From NCBI RefSeq assembly GCF_006364435.1, contig NZ_CP040977.1, positions 744,001-808,000 on the forward strand: 64,000 nt of DNA, written 5' to 3'. Within the stretch, counting starts at the first letter, position 1. Each line of letters opens with the position of its first letter. Below the pieces are notes generated by a model. That model did not search any database and was not told the origin of the DNA. It was given only the letters and a program-made list of their open reading frames with translations. Below are positions 22,843 to 33,603 of this stretch, piece by piece. Both the position numbers and the translations under genes were made by a program. Origin of the DNA: Candidatus Methylopumilus universalis. Lineage in GTDB: Bacteria > Pseudomonadota > Gammaproteobacteria > Burkholderiales > Methylophilaceae.

Positions 22843-23643
22843 ATGCGTATTGGTATAGTCGTTATTATGATGCTTTTTCTTGGGTCTTGTGCCATTTTTG
22901 GCCCGCCTACTGAGCTTGACGATACCAAAGGCTTATCAGCTGAACGCATCTATGAAAAAGCATCGGAAAAAATGACCGATCGAGATTATAAAAAATCTAT
23001 CGAGTATTTAAAAAAATTAGAATCGCGCTACCCTAATAGCAAATTTGGTGCGCAAGCAAAACTTGATATGGCCTATGCCTATTACAAGCAACAAGATGCG
23101 GCGCAATGCGTCTCATCGGTTGAGCGTTTCATTAAAATACATCCTAATCATCCGAATCTCGATTATGCCTATTACTTAAAAGGCGTCGCTTACTTTAAGG
23201 AAAGAGGCATCGTCGAAAAAGCGACTTTCCAGGATATCAGTGATCGCGACCCTAAAGTCTTAAGGCAGTCCTTTCTTGCCTTTAAAGATTTACTGACGCT
23301 TTACCCCAACACGCGTTATGGCAAAGATGCCACGGAACGTATGATTTATTTAAAAAATAAATTAGCCGATCATGAACTTCATGTGGCGCGTCATTATATG
23401 AAAGTGAAGGCGCATGTCGCGGCGTTGAACCGGGCTAAATATGTCATTGAATCTTACCCTGATTCTAATTTTGTTGAAGAAGCGCTTGTGATTATGATCA
23501 GCGCTTATGACAATTTAGGGATGGATGATTTGAAAGAAGATACCTTAAGGGTTTTAAAACAAAATTATCCAAATAGTGCTATGTTCACTAAAGGCCAAGA
23601 TACTAAGAAAAAAGATTGGTGGAAATTCTGGGATAAAGACTAG
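22843..23643 (+). CDS. bamD: Outer membrane protein assembly lipoprotein BamD
   Basis: Essential lipoprotein of the BAM complex. The signal peptide ends in the lipobox LGSC with Cys16 as the lipidation site. TPR repeats follow ([61 protein letters not shown]). 266 residues match the family. BamB, another BAM lipoprotein, lies about 1.4 kb away on the other strand. Its 3' end overlaps convergent der by 4 bp. Confidence 0.97.
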   Translation: MRIGIVVIMMLFLGSCAIFGPPTELDDTKGLSAERIYEKASEKMTDRDYKKSIEYLKKLESRYPNSKFGAQAKLDMAYAYYKQQDAAQCVSSVERFIKIHPNHPNLDYAYYLKGVAYFKERGIVEKATFQDISDRDPKVLRQSFLAFKDLLTLYPNTRYGKDATERMIYLKNKLADHELHVARHYMKVKAHVAALNRAKYVIESYPDSNFVEEALVIMISAYDNLGMDDLKEDTLRVLKQNYPNSAMFTKGQDTKKKDWWKFWDKD

Positions 23644-25070
23644 CGCTTCTTCGCTTCTAGTTTATTTTTATCTGTAAGTTTTTTACGAAGCGCATTCTTG
23701 CGACGACGCATCGATACCACACCCTCTTTAGGTTTTCTTTTTTCTTCATCCAGGTAAGGATTTTCACCTTGCTTAAATTGTACCCTTAACGGTGTGCCAA
23801 TAATTTGAAACGCTTGTCTAAAAGCTCCTTCTAAGAATCGCATATAACTATCCTTAATGGCATTGACATGATTGCCATGAATCACAATGACAGGTGGATT
23901 GGATCCGCCTTGATGCGCATAACGCAATTTAGGGCGAATACCTTTTGAGATTGGTGGCTGATGCTGTTGCAATGTATCTATGAGTGCGCGTGTTAGTTTA
24001 GGTGTCGACATTTTAATGAATGCACCACGATAAGCTTCATCGACCGATTTTAAAATTTCAGTGAGGCCTTTTTTCTTTAAAGCTGATACATATTGAAATT
24101 CTGCAAACTTTAAAAATTGTAATTTACGTTGGATATCTTGCTTGACGATTTCTCTTTCATCTTCTTTTAATCGATCCCATTTATTAATAGCAACCACAAG
24201 TGCACGACCTGCTTCTAAGATATAAGCCCCCACGTGCGCATCTTGCTCTGTGATGCCCTCTTCGGCATCTACGACAAGAATCGCAACATTCGCCTCTTCA
24301 ATCGCTTGCAAAGTTTTAATGACAGAAAATTTTTCAACTGCTTCAAAGACCTTACCTTTTTTACGAATGCCTGCGGTATCGATCAGTGTGTAATTTTTAT
24401 CATGGCGCTCTATATCAATTTGAATTGAATCACGCGTCGTTCCAGGTTCGTCAAAAGCAATCACACGATCTTCACCTAGAAATGCATTCACTAAAGTTGA
24501 TTTACCGACATTCGGGCGACCTACAATGGCAATCTTCGGAATTTTTTGCTGCACTTCATCTGTGTCAATGTCTTCTTTTTTAAAAGGTTCCAATGCCATC
24601 TGAATCATGTCACGCACACCTTCGCCATGTGCTGACGAAATACCTAATGGATCGCCCAAACCAAGTTCAAAAAATTCGGCCGTGACAATACCTCTTTGCA
24701 TACCTTCTGTTTTATTGACTAACAAATAAATATTACGATTCATCTTGCGAAGTAAATCTGCAATCACACGATCGTGAGGCGTGACCCCTTGTCTGCCATC
24801 GGTAATAAAAAAAATTACATCGGCTTCATCAATGGCGAGTAGCGTTTGCTTCGCCATTTCTTTTTGAATGCCTTTTTCTATCAAAGGCTCGAAGCCTCCT
24901 GTATCAATGACGATATAAGGCATGTCGCCCCCTACACCTCGCCCATAATGACGGTCACGTGTTAAGCCAGGAAGGTCAGCTACAAGGGCGTCACGCGATT
25001 TCGTTAAACGATTAAATAAAGTGGATTTGCCGACGTTAGGTCGACCCACAAGGGCGATGGTGGGTAACAT
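23640..25070 (-). CDS. der: Ribosome biogenesis GTPase Der (EngA)
   Basis: Double-GTPase required for 50S assembly. The two G domains are obvious: [14 protein letters not shown] with DTGGF and NKTE, then [14 protein letters not shown] with DTAGI and NKWD. A KH-like domain follows, and the C-terminal 35 residues are strongly basic. 476 residues. It is the last gene of the run ndk-rlmN-ispG-hisS-ABC-ABC-yfgM-bamB-der, 2 nt after bamB. In most betaproteobacteria hfq follows der directly; here it is about 6 kb away. Confidence 0.98.
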   Translation of the reverse strand: MLPTIALVGRPNVGKSTLFNRLTKSRDALVADLPGLTRDRHYGRGVGGDMPYIVIDTGGFEPLIEKGIQKEMAKQTLLAIDEADVIFFITDGRQGVTPHDRVIADLLRKMNRNIYLLVNKTEGMQRGIVTAEFFELGLGDPLGISSAHGEGVRDMIQMALEPFKKEDIDTDEVQQKIPKIAIVGRPNVGKSTLVNAFLGEDRVIAFDEPGTTRDSIQIDIERHDKNYTLIDTAGIRKKGKVFEAVEKFSVIKTLQAIEEANVAILVVDAEEGITEQDAHVGAYILEAGRALVVAINKWDRLKEDEREIVKQDIQRKLQFLKFAEFQYVSALKKKGLTEILKSVDEAYRGAFIKMSTPKLTRALIDTLQQHQPPISKGIRPKLRYAHQGGSNPPVIVIHGNHVNAIKDSYMRFLEGAFRQAFQIIGTPLRVQFKQGENPYLDEEKRKPKEGVVSMRRRKNALRKKLTDKNKLEAKKR

Positions 25071-25072
25071 GA

Positions 25073-26251
25073 TTATTGAATAGCGATGGCGTAGAGTCCG
25101 CCATTTCGAGTTTGCGCTAAAAACTTACCTGTTTCAAATTCAACCAGTCGACGCATCACAGGTAAAGCATCGTCGTCTAATTGAATACGGCCTAAAAAAG
25201 TACCCGTTTCTTTATCTAAGATATGAATATAACCTTCTAAGTCGCCTACAACCACGTAATCGCCCATGCCTAAGGGTGTGGTGAGTTTACGGTTTAAGAG
25301 GTCGCCTTGACGCCAATAGGTCTTACCTGATTCAAGCGCTAACGAATAAACAGCGCCACCTGTATGCGATAGATAAATCCTAGCACCATCAATATTTATA
25401 CCTGTATAACTTGAAATGTCGCGGCTCCATAAAGTTCTCGCATTCACCCGATCGACTGCAGCCATTTTGCCTTGGTAAGCCACCGTATAAATATTTAAGC
25501 CATCGATCACGGGTGAACTTGTGACATCAGATGCACGTTCAATTTCAGTTACCCCTTTCGGTTGGGCCACCGTCATTTCCCAAAGGAGTGAGCCGTTATC
25601 TTCTCGAATAGCCGCTAATTTACCACCTGGAAATCCGGCATAAATCACACCGTCACTTGCCACCACCCCTACACTGGATCTTAAACTCAAAGGTGGGCCG
25701 ACTCTTGAGAAAGTCCATTTTTTTAAACCATCTTTGACATTGACCCCATGAATAAGATTATCTGATGTTCTCACAATCACAAGACCTTCATGAATGGTAG
25801 GCGCACTTAAAATTTGGCTCGATAATCTCGTTTTCCAAAGCAACTTGCCATTTAAATCATAAGCCACTAATAAACCCGAAGATGTGCCCACGGTAATTTC
25901 ATTCACCCCAACACCTACACCGCCTGATAATTTTTCACCCGTATTAATTTTCCAAATGGCTTTACCACTTTTCAAATCAAATTTAGCTAAACTTCCATCG
26001 GATGATGCAGCGTATGCTTCTTCTCCAATAATGCCAGGATAGAATTCAAATGACTCAGTGCCTTCTAATTTTGCAGACCAAAGTATTTTAGGGTTAAGTT
26101 TCGCTTTAAATTCTTTAAGACTTGCAGGAGGGTCAATGGGATCTTGACCTACAAAGCGCTCCTGAATTTGATCCGTCAAATCTTTAACGGGACCGCAAGC
26201 TAAAAGCGAAATAGATAAAAGTGCGAGAAGAAGATAACGAAATAAAATCAA
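25073..26251 (-). CDS. bamB: Outer membrane protein assembly lipoprotein BamB
   Basis: Beta-propeller lipoprotein of the BAM complex. The signal peptide has the lipobox LLAC with Cys19. PQQ-like repeats are visible throughout ([56 protein letters not shown]), enough for an eight-bladed propeller in 392 residues. It lies 3 nt after the yfgM gene and 2 nt before der, the standard neighbourhood. Confidence 0.96.
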   Translation of the reverse strand: MILFRYLLLALLSISLLACGPVKDLTDQIQERFVGQDPIDPPASLKEFKAKLNPKILWSAKLEGTESFEFYPGIIGEEAYAASSDGSLAKFDLKSGKAIWKINTGEKLSGGVGVGVNEITVGTSSGLLVAYDLNGKLLWKTRLSSQILSAPTIHEGLVIVRTSDNLIHGVNVKDGLKKWTFSRVGPPLSLRSSVGVVASDGVIYAGFPGGKLAAIREDNGSLLWEMTVAQPKGVTEIERASDVTSSPVIDGLNIYTVAYQGKMAAVDRVNARTLWSRDISSYTGINIDGARIYLSHTGGAVYSLALESGKTYWRQGDLLNRKLTTPLGMGDYVVVGDLEGYIHILDKETGTFLGRIQLDDDALPVMRRLVEFETGKFLAQTRNGGLYAIAIQ

Positions 26252-26254
26252 ACC

Positions 26255-26881
26255 CTATACCCCAAGTGATTCTAATTTTTCTTCTGTGAATCTTGCATAA
26301 GGGTCTTTAGGTCCAAATCGTTTTAATGCTTCTTGATAGGCTTTTTTAGCGTCTTCTTTTTTACCCATCGCATTTAAAATGTCACCCTTTAAATCATTCG
26401 ATAGACCAAGGTAACCTTCATTATCGACATCATTCGCTTTCTTTAAAGCATCCTCATATTTTTTTTCTTCAACTAATATTTGACCTAATTGAATGAGCGC
26501 TATCGATTCTGTGGCAGATTCTTTTGCGTGGCGAGATGCCCACTCCAATTTTTCTTTGGCCTTGTCTTTTAAACCTTCAGCATAGCTTGCCTTCGCAAAT
26601 AAAATAGCCGCGCGACTTGCATAAGGTGTACCGCCATATTGATCGATTAAGCTTTGTGCTTTTTGCATAATGTCTTTGGTATTTTTTTCATCCAATACCA
26701 CAATGCTTTGATAAAGTTCAGAAGCGCTCAATGATTGCTTAGTTTGGTAATAACCCCATCCTTGATAGAGGCCATATAAAACAAAGAATGCAATCACACC
26801 CCGCGTAATATAAGTCCCATATTTTTTCCACAGCGCTTTAAGTTCGTCTACCTGTTCTTGTTCTTCTAAATCGAGTGCCAT
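26255..26881 (-). CDS. yfgM: YfgM-like inner-membrane TPR protein
   Basis: Ancillary SecYEG-translocon protein family (DUF2133). 208 residues: a short cytoplasmic N-terminus (LEEQEQVDELKALWKKYG), one membrane span near 25-46, then periplasmic TPR-like helices (ASRAAILFAKASYAEG, EDAKKAYQEALKRFGP). In E. coli YfgM connects the translocon with periplasmic chaperones. The yfgM-bamB-der order is conserved and supports the call. Two ABC ATPase genes, not hisS, stand immediately upstream. Confidence 0.92.
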   Translation of the reverse strand: MALDLEEQEQVDELKALWKKYGTYITRGVIAFFVLYGLYQGWGYYQTKQSLSASELYQSIVVLDEKNTKDIMQKAQSLIDQYGGTPYASRAAILFAKASYAEGLKDKAKEKLEWASRHAKESATESIALIQLGQILVEEKKYEDALKKANDVDNEGYLGLSNDLKGDILNAMGKKEDAKKAYQEALKRFGPKDPYARFTEEKLESLGV

Positions 26882-26907
26882 AGCTTTTTATTTCCTTTAA
26901 AAAAAAA

Positions 26908-27732
26908 TTAACTGACTTTAAATTTAAAATGATTGCCCGGAATTGCATTTAAGAGTTCACGCGTGTAATTCGCTTTTGGTTTTTCATAAATGCCTTTAAT
27001 AGAACCTTGCTCTACAATTTTCCCTTGATGCATCACAGCAATACTATCTGCCATATGTCGGACGACTCTTAAATCATGACTAATAAAAAGATAGCTCAAA
27101 CCTAATTCTTTTTGTAGTTCTTTTAGTAATAATAAAATCTGCGCTTGAATCGACACATCAAGGGCTGAAACAGGCTCATCACAAATCACGAGTTCGGGTT
27201 CTACAATTAAAGCTCTTGCAATACCAATTCTTTGTCTTTGCCCGCCTGAGAACTGATGCGGGTATTTATTTAAATCAGACACCTCCAACCCTACTCTTTT
27301 AATCATGTCACGCATCTTTTTATCGCGCGAAATTTTATTGCCTAAATCATGAATTAATAAGCCTTCTTCTAAAATCTCAGCAATCTTCATGCGAGGATTT
27401 AGTGACGCATAAGGATCTTGAAATACCATTTGTATATGGCGTTTAAGATATTTTTTACCTTGCACATCTAAAGTGGTGAGATTTTTACCTTTAAAGAAAA
27501 GCTCACCCTGATCAAGCGACAGCAATTGTAACAGACATCGAGCCAAGGTTGACTTACCACTGCCTGATTCACCTACAATCGCTAACGTTTCTCCTTTTTT
27601 AATCGATAAACTGACATTATTGAGCGCTTTGATCACTCTTTGTTTTTTTACAAAAAAGCCAGACGTTTGCGTATAGGTTTTATAAAGGCCCGTAGCTTCT
27701 AACAACACTTCATTTTTAACAATTTTTGCCAT
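26908..27732 (-). CDS. ABC transporter ATPase, OppF/DppF type
   Basis: 274-residue ATPase of the peptide/nickel importer class. Walker A GESGSGKSTLARCLL, Q-loop QMVFQDPYASLNPRM, signature SGGQRQRIGIARALI, Walker B LVICDEPVSALD and H-loop FISHDLRVV are intact. The C-terminal EQGSIKGIYEKPKANYTRELL is the oligopeptide-transporter tail. It follows its OppD-like partner by 16 nt. No permease or substrate-binding gene is nearby, so the partner proteins must be encoded elsewhere. In some genomes the two halves are fused (YejF). Confidence 0.87.
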   Translation of the reverse strand: MAKIVKNEVLLEATGLYKTYTQTSGFFVKKQRVIKALNNVSLSIKKGETLAIVGESGSGKSTLARCLLQLLSLDQGELFFKGKNLTTLDVQGKKYLKRHIQMVFQDPYASLNPRMKIAEILEEGLLIHDLGNKISRDKKMRDMIKRVGLEVSDLNKYPHQFSGGQRQRIGIARALIVEPELVICDEPVSALDVSIQAQILLLLKELQKELGLSYLFISHDLRVVRHMADSIAVMHQGKIVEQGSIKGIYEKPKANYTRELLNAIPGNHFKFKVS

Positions 27733-27748
27733 GGTTTAAATATGACTC

Positions 27749-28567
27749 TTAAATAAATGTACGATGTTGAATAGGTTTTAATTTATTTATACCTTTTGCA
27801 TCTGGCACACATTGCAGCAAAGCTTTGGTGTAAGCATGTTTTGGTTTTTTTAATACGTCCTTCACGCTTCCCTTTTCAACAATGTGGCCTTGATACATCA
27901 CAATGACATCGTCTGCGATTTCCTCTACCACACCAAAATCGTGCGTTATAAAAAGCATGGCCATGTGTCTTTTTTCTTTTAAATCAGATAGGAGTTTTAA
28001 AATTTGCGCTTGCACTGTGACATCCAAAGCGGTCGTAGGTTCGTCTGCGATTAAAATTAAGGGTTCACAAGCAATACTCATCGCGATCATGATGCGTTGT
28101 CTTTGTCCACCTGACAGCTCATCGGGGTAACTTGAAATACGATCGCCTGGAATACCCACCTCTTTTAAAAGAGAGATCACTTTTTTATTTAAACTATTGT
28201 TATCTAAATCAAAATGCACACTTAATGCTTCTTTAATCTGATCTCCAACCGTTAAGACAGGATTTAAAGATGTCATCGGCTCTTGAAAAATCATCGCCAT
28301 CGATTGACCACGAAAAGGTCGCATCTCCACATTAGATAATTGAGATATATTTTTTCCTTCAAAAGAAATATCACCTGTTTGTTTGAGTTGAGATGACAAA
28401 AGTTTCATGATGGAGAGTGCGGTGAGACTTTTACCACTGCCTGATTCGCCCACAATGCAAGTGGTGCGGCCAGGATATAAATCAAATGAAACATCACTCA
28501 CTAAAATTTTACGTGGCTCATTCATGGGAGACACTTTTAAATGTTTGACTTCAAGTATTTTTTTCAT
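27749..28567 (-). CDS. ABC transporter ATPase, OppD/DppD type
   Basis: 272-residue ATPase with Walker A GESGSGKSLTALSIM, Q-loop AMIFQEPMTSLNPV, signature SGGQRQRIMIAMSIA, Walker B ILIADEPTTALD and H-loop FITHDFGVV. The tail EKGSVKDVLKKPKHAYTKALL fits the Opp/Dpp family. Its ATG overlaps the hisS stop by 4 bp, so it is co-translated with a tRNA synthetase. Together with the next gene it supplies a heterodimeric ATPase pair for a peptide-type importer, possibly of the Yej/microcin-C kind; the substrate is unknown. Confidence 0.87.
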   Translation of the reverse strand: MKKILEVKHLKVSPMNEPRKILVSDVSFDLYPGRTTCIVGESGSGKSLTALSIMKLLSSQLKQTGDISFEGKNISQLSNVEMRPFRGQSMAMIFQEPMTSLNPVLTVGDQIKEALSVHFDLDNNSLNKKVISLLKEVGIPGDRISSYPDELSGGQRQRIMIAMSIACEPLILIADEPTTALDVTVQAQILKLLSDLKEKRHMAMLFITHDFGVVEEIADDVIVMYQGHIVEKGSVKDVLKKPKHAYTKALLQCVPDAKGINKLKPIQHRTFI

Positions 28568-29829
28568 GATGTTTGTTTCAACAAGAATTGAGCTAATTCA
28601 TCTAATGGCATCTTCGATTGCACATTTTCAACCCTTAAGGATTTCACTTGTGCCACCCCTTCTTTCATTTCATCCTCACCTAAGATGACAGCAAATGCTG
28701 CACCACTTTTATCAGCACGTTTCATTTGTGATTTAAAGCTACTACCACCTGAATTTAAAACGACTTTTAATCCTTGAGTTCGAAGCGTTTCAGATAATTT
28801 CAACGCGTATTTTTCGGCAGCATCACCTAAGTTCACAAGGTAAATATTGGGTTCGTTTTGGAGAACCACACCCATATCTTCTAAAAGTAAAATGATGCGT
28901 TCCATGCCAATACCAAAACCACAAGCAGGTGTTTTGTCTCCCCCTAAACGCTCAATCAAATAATCATAGCGGCCACCTCCTGCAATGGTACCTTGGCTTC
29001 CCAAACGGTTGGTCACCCACTCATAAACTGTTCGATTGTAATAGTCTAATCCTCTCACCAATCGGTGATTAAGTTTGAAAGGAACGCCCGCTTCTTTGAG
29101 ATAGCCACATACTGAATCAAAATGAGCTTTTGCTTCACTGTTTAAATAGTCAGATAGTTTTGGTGCTCCTTCAATCATGTCTTGCATGGCAGGATTTTTA
29201 CTATCCAAAATCCGCAATGGATTTTGATGGAGTCGCCTTTTGGCATCTTCATCTAGGATATTTTGATGACCTTCAAAATAACGAATGAGCTCAGTTCTAT
29301 ATTTCAATCGATCTTCAGGGTCCCCAATCGAATTAATATGAAGTTCCACGTCTTTTATATCAAGGGCTTTCCAAAGACGGCTTAATAATAAGATTTGTTC
29401 GGCATCGACATTAGCGTCAACCAATCCAAAAGCTTCAGCTCCCACTTGATTGAATTGGCGCTGACGTCCTTTTTGCACATTCTCGTGCCTAAACATCGGG
29501 CCTTGATACCACAAACGAATAGGTCCATTGTAGGTTAAATTATGTTCAATGACCGCTCTCACACATCCAGCAGTGCCTTCAGGGCGTAAGGTCAATTGAT
29601 CATCATTTAAAGGATCTACCCATGAATACATTTCTTTTTCAACAATATCGGTATGTGTGCCAACACTGTCAATGAAAAGCGAAGTAGGTTCCACTAAGGG
29701 TAAATTGATTTTTTCGTACGCATAAAGATTTAACACTTCACGCATTTTATCTTCGACAAAATGCCAGAGCGGTGTCTTATCAGGTAAGACATCATAGAAA
29801 CCTTTAACACTTTGTAATTTTTGCGCCAT
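28564..29829 (-). CDS. hisS: Histidine--tRNA ligase
   Basis: Class II synthetase of 421 residues. Motif 2 FRHENVQKGRQRQFNQVGAEAFG, histidine-specific RGLDYYNRTVYEWV and motif 3 GCGFGIGMERIILLLE are present, and a C-terminal anticodon-binding domain follows. Start MAQKLQSVKGFYDVLP is typical. It lies 5 nt after ispG, the conserved ispG-hisS pair. The catalytically inactive relative HisZ is encoded 15 kb away. Confidence 0.98.
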   Translation of the reverse strand: MAQKLQSVKGFYDVLPDKTPLWHFVEDKMREVLNLYAYEKINLPLVEPTSLFIDSVGTHTDIVEKEMYSWVDPLNDDQLTLRPEGTAGCVRAVIEHNLTYNGPIRLWYQGPMFRHENVQKGRQRQFNQVGAEAFGLVDANVDAEQILLLSRLWKALDIKDVELHINSIGDPEDRLKYRTELIRYFEGHQNILDEDAKRRLHQNPLRILDSKNPAMQDMIEGAPKLSDYLNSEAKAHFDSVCGYLKEAGVPFKLNHRLVRGLDYYNRTVYEWVTNRLGSQGTIAGGGRYDYLIERLGGDKTPACGFGIGMERIILLLEDMGVVLQNEPNIYLVNLGDAAEKYALKLSETLRTQGLKVVLNSGGSSFKSQMKRADKSGAAFAVILGEDEMKEGVAQVKSLRVENVQSKMPLDELAQFLLKQTS

Positions 29830-29834
29830 AGTGA

Positions 29835-31061
29835 CTATTTTAACTTTGAATAGTGCGATTCCACATAGTTCATCACAATCGCCTTAAATTCATTCGCGAT
29901 ATTGTCACCCTTTAGAGTGACGGTTTTTTCACCATCGACAAACACAGGGGCCACTGGAATTTCACCGGTACCAGGAAGACTAATCCCAATATTGGCGAGC
30001 TTTGATTCTCCAGGGCCGTTGACCACACACCCCATGACAGCGACTGACATATCCTCCACACCTGGGTAGGTATTTTTCCATTGCGGCATGGACTCACGTA
30101 AAAATGTTTGAATGTTGAGAGCCAACTCTTGAAAATAAGTCGAAGTCGTTCGGCCACATCCAGGACAAGCCGTGACAAGTGGTGTGAAAGAACGAATCCC
30201 CATGGTTTGTAAAATCTCTTGGGCGACCACCACCTCTTTGGTACGAGGCTCATCGGGCGTTGGGGTGAGTGACACGCGAATCGTGTCGCCTATGCCTTGC
30301 TGTAAAAGAATTGCGAGAGCAGCGGTCGATGCCACAATACCTTTCGATTCCATACCGGCTTCGGTGAGCCCTAAATGTAAGGGATATGCAGTTCTTTGGG
30401 CTAGCTCTTGATAAATGAGAATTAAATCTTGCACATGACTCACTTTGCAAGAGATAATAATTTTGTTTTTTGGGAGTCCCCACAAAATCGCTTGTTCAGC
30501 ACTTTCTAATGCAGATTGAATTAAAGCTTCATGCATCAATGCATCGGATGATAATGGGTTTTTTAATTTCGCATTTTCATCCATCATGACGGCTAATTTA
30601 ACCTGATCTAAACTTCCCCAATTAACTCCTATACGAATCGGCTTGTCAAACGTTTTAGCAATTTGAATCATCGCTTCAAATTGCTCATCGCGACGACTGC
30701 CCTTACCTACATTGCCTGGATTGATGCGATACTTAGCGAGTCCTTTTGCACACTCTGGATAAGCTTGTAATAATTTATGGCCATTAAAATGAAAATCGCC
30801 CACGATCGGCACAAAACAATTTCGCTTATTTAAGGCTTCAATAATGTAAGGAATCGCATCTGCTGAGGCTTCATTATTGACCGTGACTCTCACAATTTCA
30901 GAACCCTTTTCCCATAACTCATACACTTGCTCAGTCGTTTTTGCGATATCTGACGTTTCAGTATTGGTCATGGATTGCACCACAACAGGAGAACCACCCC
31001 CGACGGGGACGGATCCCACCATCACTTGATAGGTCGGTTTTTTAATTAAAATTTTTTTCAT
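29835..31061 (-). CDS. ispG: 4-hydroxy-3-methylbut-2-en-1-yl diphosphate synthase
   Basis: Iron-sulfur enzyme of the MEP isoprenoid pathway (GcpE). The 408 residues begin with [20 protein letters not shown] as in the proteobacterial type. The [4Fe-4S] cysteines are in [10 protein letters not shown] and [10 protein letters not shown] near the C-terminus. It follows rlmN by 22 nt; pilF and rodZ, which commonly sit between rlmN and ispG, are absent. Confidence 0.97.
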   Translation of the reverse strand: MKKILIKKPTYQVMVGSVPVGGGSPVVVQSMTNTETSDIAKTTEQVYELWEKGSEIVRVTVNNEASADAIPYIIEALNKRNCFVPIVGDFHFNGHKLLQAYPECAKGLAKYRINPGNVGKGSRRDEQFEAMIQIAKTFDKPIRIGVNWGSLDQVKLAVMMDENAKLKNPLSSDALMHEALIQSALESAEQAILWGLPKNKIIISCKVSHVQDLILIYQELAQRTAYPLHLGLTEAGMESKGIVASTAALAILLQQGIGDTIRVSLTPTPDEPRTKEVVVAQEILQTMGIRSFTPLVTACPGCGRTTSTYFQELALNIQTFLRESMPQWKNTYPGVEDMSVAVMGCVVNGPGESKLANIGISLPGTGEIPVAPVFVDGEKTVTLKGDNIANEFKAIVMNYVESHYSKLK

Positions 31062-31083
31062 TTATAGTCTAATAATCAATAAG

Positions 31084-32181
31084 TTATTCAATTAAGTTAA
31101 TTCTTTTTAGAGATCTTGTCGTCTTATCTTTGACCTGTCCTGCGAGCTGCCCACAAGCGGCATCAATATCGTCCCCCCGCGTTTTTCTGACCGTCACAAT
31201 ATAATTTTGATGCATCAACACTTCTTTAAAACGTCTTATTTGTTCATATGATGAACACTTATATCCGCTATTCGGAAACGGATTAAAAGGGATTAAATTA
31301 AATTTACATGGCACGTCTTTGACGATTTGTATTAAAGCTTTTGCATCTTCCACCGAATCATTAATACCATCCAACATGACATATTCAAACGTCACAAAAT
31401 CCCGCGGTGCTTTTTCTAAATAACGCTGACACCCTGCCATGAGTTCTTTAATAGGAAATTTTTTATTGATGGGGACAATTTCATCCCGCAATTTATCATT
31501 CGATGCATGAAGCGATACGGCTAACGCCACAGGACAATCCTCTTTTAAACGATCCATCGCGTTGACAAGTCCACTGGTAGAAAGCGTGACACGGCGGCGA
31601 CTTAAACCATAAGCTCTATCATCTAACATCAATTTCATCGCACTCACGACATTGTCGTAATTTGCGAGTGGCTCCCCCATGCCCATCATGACGACATTAC
31701 TGATAATGCGTTCTGAATTCGCTAATCCGTTATAACCTTCTTGCTGCCTGACATAAAAATTAGCGAGCCAAAGCTGGCCTATAATTTCAGCGGTCGTTAA
31801 GTTGCGATTAAAACCTTGGCGACCTGTGGAACAAAATGTGCACTCGAGTGCACATCCAACTTGGGACGAAATGCATAAAGTGCCTCGATCATCTTCGGGA
31901 ATAAATACAGTCTCGATGCCATTATTTCCACCCACATCAAAGAGCCATTTACGTGTGCCGTCATCCGATAGCGCATCACTCATAATACTAGGTAATTGGA
32001 TGGAAACCTTCTCTTTTAATACATCACGAAATACTTTAGAAATATCCGTCATCTCATTGAAATCAATGAGATTTTCTTGATAAATCCAATGCATTAACTG
32101 CTTGGCTCGATAAGGCTTTTCACCAAACGTTTCGATATATGAAACGAGGTGCTCGTAGTCCAAATCGAGCAAGTTTGTCAT
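31084..32181 (-). CDS. rlmN: Dual-specificity RNA methyltransferase RlmN
   Basis: Radical SAM enzyme that makes 2-methyladenosine at 23S A2503 and tRNA A37. The radical SAM cysteines are in [15 protein letters not shown], and the methyl-carrying cysteine in [12 protein letters not shown] near the C-terminus. [15 protein letters not shown] and [10 protein letters not shown] are typical. 365 residues with the usual N-terminal helical domain. It follows ndk by 8 nt in the same run. Confidence 0.97.
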   Translation of the reverse strand: MTNLLDLDYEHLVSYIETFGEKPYRAKQLMHWIYQENLIDFNEMTDISKVFRDVLKEKVSIQLPSIMSDALSDDGTRKWLFDVGGNNGIETVFIPEDDRGTLCISSQVGCALECTFCSTGRQGFNRNLTTAEIIGQLWLANFYVRQQEGYNGLANSERIISNVVMMGMGEPLANYDNVVSAMKLMLDDRAYGLSRRRVTLSTSGLVNAMDRLKEDCPVALAVSLHASNDKLRDEIVPINKKFPIKELMAGCQRYLEKAPRDFVTFEYVMLDGINDSVEDAKALIQIVKDVPCKFNLIPFNPFPNSGYKCSSYEQIRRFKEVLMHQNYIVTVRKTRGDDIDAACGQLAGQVKDKTTRSLKRINLIE

Positions 32182-32189
32182 TTAAAAAA

Positions 32190-32594
32190 TTAACCGAAGA
32201 AGTATTTGATTTCAATTTTAGCGTTGTCTAATGAGTCCGATCCATGCACGGCATTGGCATCAATACTCTCCGCAAAATCTGCACGAATGGTTCCAGGTGC
32301 TGCATCTTTAGGATTAGTGGCACCCATCAAATCGCGGTGTTTTAAAACAGCATTGTCACCTTCTAAAGCTTGAATCATCACAGGCCCTGAAATCATAAAA
32401 CTCACTAAATCTTTAAAGAAAGGGCGGTCTTTATGCACCGCATAAAAACCTTCAGCCTCTTGTTGTGTGAGATGTGTCATTTTAGCTTTGATAATTTTTA
32501 AACCAGCAGCTTCAAAACGTGCATAAATTTGTCCGATGACATTTTTTTTAACTGCATCAGGTTTAATAATAGATAAGGTTTGTTCGATTGCCAT
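32190..32594 (-). CDS. ndk: Nucleoside diphosphate kinase
   Basis: Balances NTP pools by phosphate transfer through His117 in NAVHGSDS. I chose the ATG at 32594 ([15 protein letters not shown]), which is the universal start, over the longer frame to 32690. With 134 residues it ends at KYFFG, a little shorter than the usual 140-143. A GGAG lies upstream of the start. It heads the minus-strand run down to der and is divergent from trhO, with 85 bp between starts. Confidence 0.97.
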   Translation of the reverse strand: MAIEQTLSIIKPDAVKKNVIGQIYARFEAAGLKIIKAKMTHLTQQEAEGFYAVHKDRPFFKDLVSFMISGPVMIQALEGDNAVLKHRDLMGATNPKDAAPGTIRADFAESIDANAVHGSDSLDNAKIEIKYFFG

Positions 32595-32679
32595 TGTTGA
32601 ATACTCCGTAAGATTTAAGATCGTTGAAAAGACTGATAAAATAACATTTTTGAAAGAATTAATAAATAACAATTCGTTG

Positions 32680-33603
32680 ATGTCACACACCTATTTAACC
32701 ACCGCGATGTACTATTTTGTGAGCCTGCCTCACTTTAAAACTTTACGTGAACCACTTTTACATTTTTGTGTGTCGCACGATATCAAAGGTACCCTTCTTT
32801 TAGCTGATGAAGGGATTAATGGCACCGTCGCTGGATCTGAAAAAGCGATTTGTGAGTTACTTAATTATTTAAAAACCGATCCGCTTTTTGAAGGTCATTT
32901 TAAAAATCTAGGCCATAAAGAATCATGGTCGGATAAACACCCCTTCTACCGCATGAAGGTTAAATTAAAGAAAGAAATTGTGACCTTAGGAGTTCCCGGA
33001 GTTTCGCCCACAAAAATAGTTGGTACTTATGTGAAGCCTCAAGACTGGAATGCCATTATTTCAGATCCTGAAGTTGTGTTGATCGATACACGTAACGACT
33101 ACGAATACGCGATTGGGACTTTTAAAAATGCCATTAATCCTAAAACCAATACATTCCGTGAATTTCCGGAATATGTAAAAACGCACTTTGATCCTAAGAA
33201 GCATAAAAAGGTCGCCATGTTCTGTACCGGCGGTATTCGTTGTGAAAAAGCCTCTTCTTATATGATGAGTGAAGGCTTTGATGAGGTCTACCATTTAGAA
33301 GGTGGTATTTTGAAATATTTAGAAGAAGTGAAACGAGAAGAGAGCTTATGGCAAGGCGAGTGTTTTGTATTTGACCAAAGAGTTGCAATTAAACATGGGC
33401 TTGAGATAGGTGATTATGATCAGTGCTATGCGTGTCGGTATCCATTATCTGAAGATGATATAAGGAGTGATAAATATACCCCTGGCATATCCTGTCCTCA
33501 TTGCTATAACAAACACACCTCTGAAAAACTCAAAAGCCTTACTGAGCGACAAAAACAAGTAATTTTAGCTAAAAAACGAGGGGTTAATCATATAGGATCA
33601 TAA
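32680..33603 (+). CDS. trhO: tRNA uridine(34) hydroxylase, rhodanese-fold
   Basis: YceA/TrhO family enzyme that makes 5-hydroxyuridine at tRNA position 34. The rhodanese active loop [13 protein letters not shown] with its cysteine is intact, and [14 protein letters not shown] and [13 protein letters not shown] are typical. The tail contains two CxxC pairs (CYACRYP, CPHCYN), probably a zinc site. I chose the ATG at 32680 (307 residues) because the frame further upstream overlaps ndk and shows no similarity; [10 protein letters not shown] at 32707 is another possibility. Its 3' end overlaps the convergent glycosyltransferase gene by 16 bp and marks the edge of the polysaccharide island. Confidence 0.93.
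   Translation: MSHTYLTTAMYYFVSLPHFKTLREPLLHFCVSHDIKGTLLLADEGINGTVAGSEKAICELLNYLKTDPLFEGHFKNLGHKESWSDKHPFYRMKVKLKKEIVTLGVPGVSPTKIVGTYVKPQDWNAIISDPEVVLIDTRNDYEYAIGTFKNAINPKTNTFREFPEYVKTHFDPKKHKKVAMFCTGGIRCEKASSYMMSEGFDEVYHLEGGILKYLEEVKREESLWQGECFVFDQRVAIKHGLEIGDYDQCYACRYPLSEDDIRSDKYTPGISCPHCYNKHTSEKLKSLTERQKQVILAKKRGVNHIGS

Noticed and set aside
32536-32679. Longer N-terminus for trhO
   Set aside because: It runs antisense into ndk and has no family similarity; ATG 32680 fits the family.
32595-32690. Longer N-terminus for ndk
   Set aside because: NDK proteins start at the [15 protein letters not shown]-type segment; the extra residues are intergenic.
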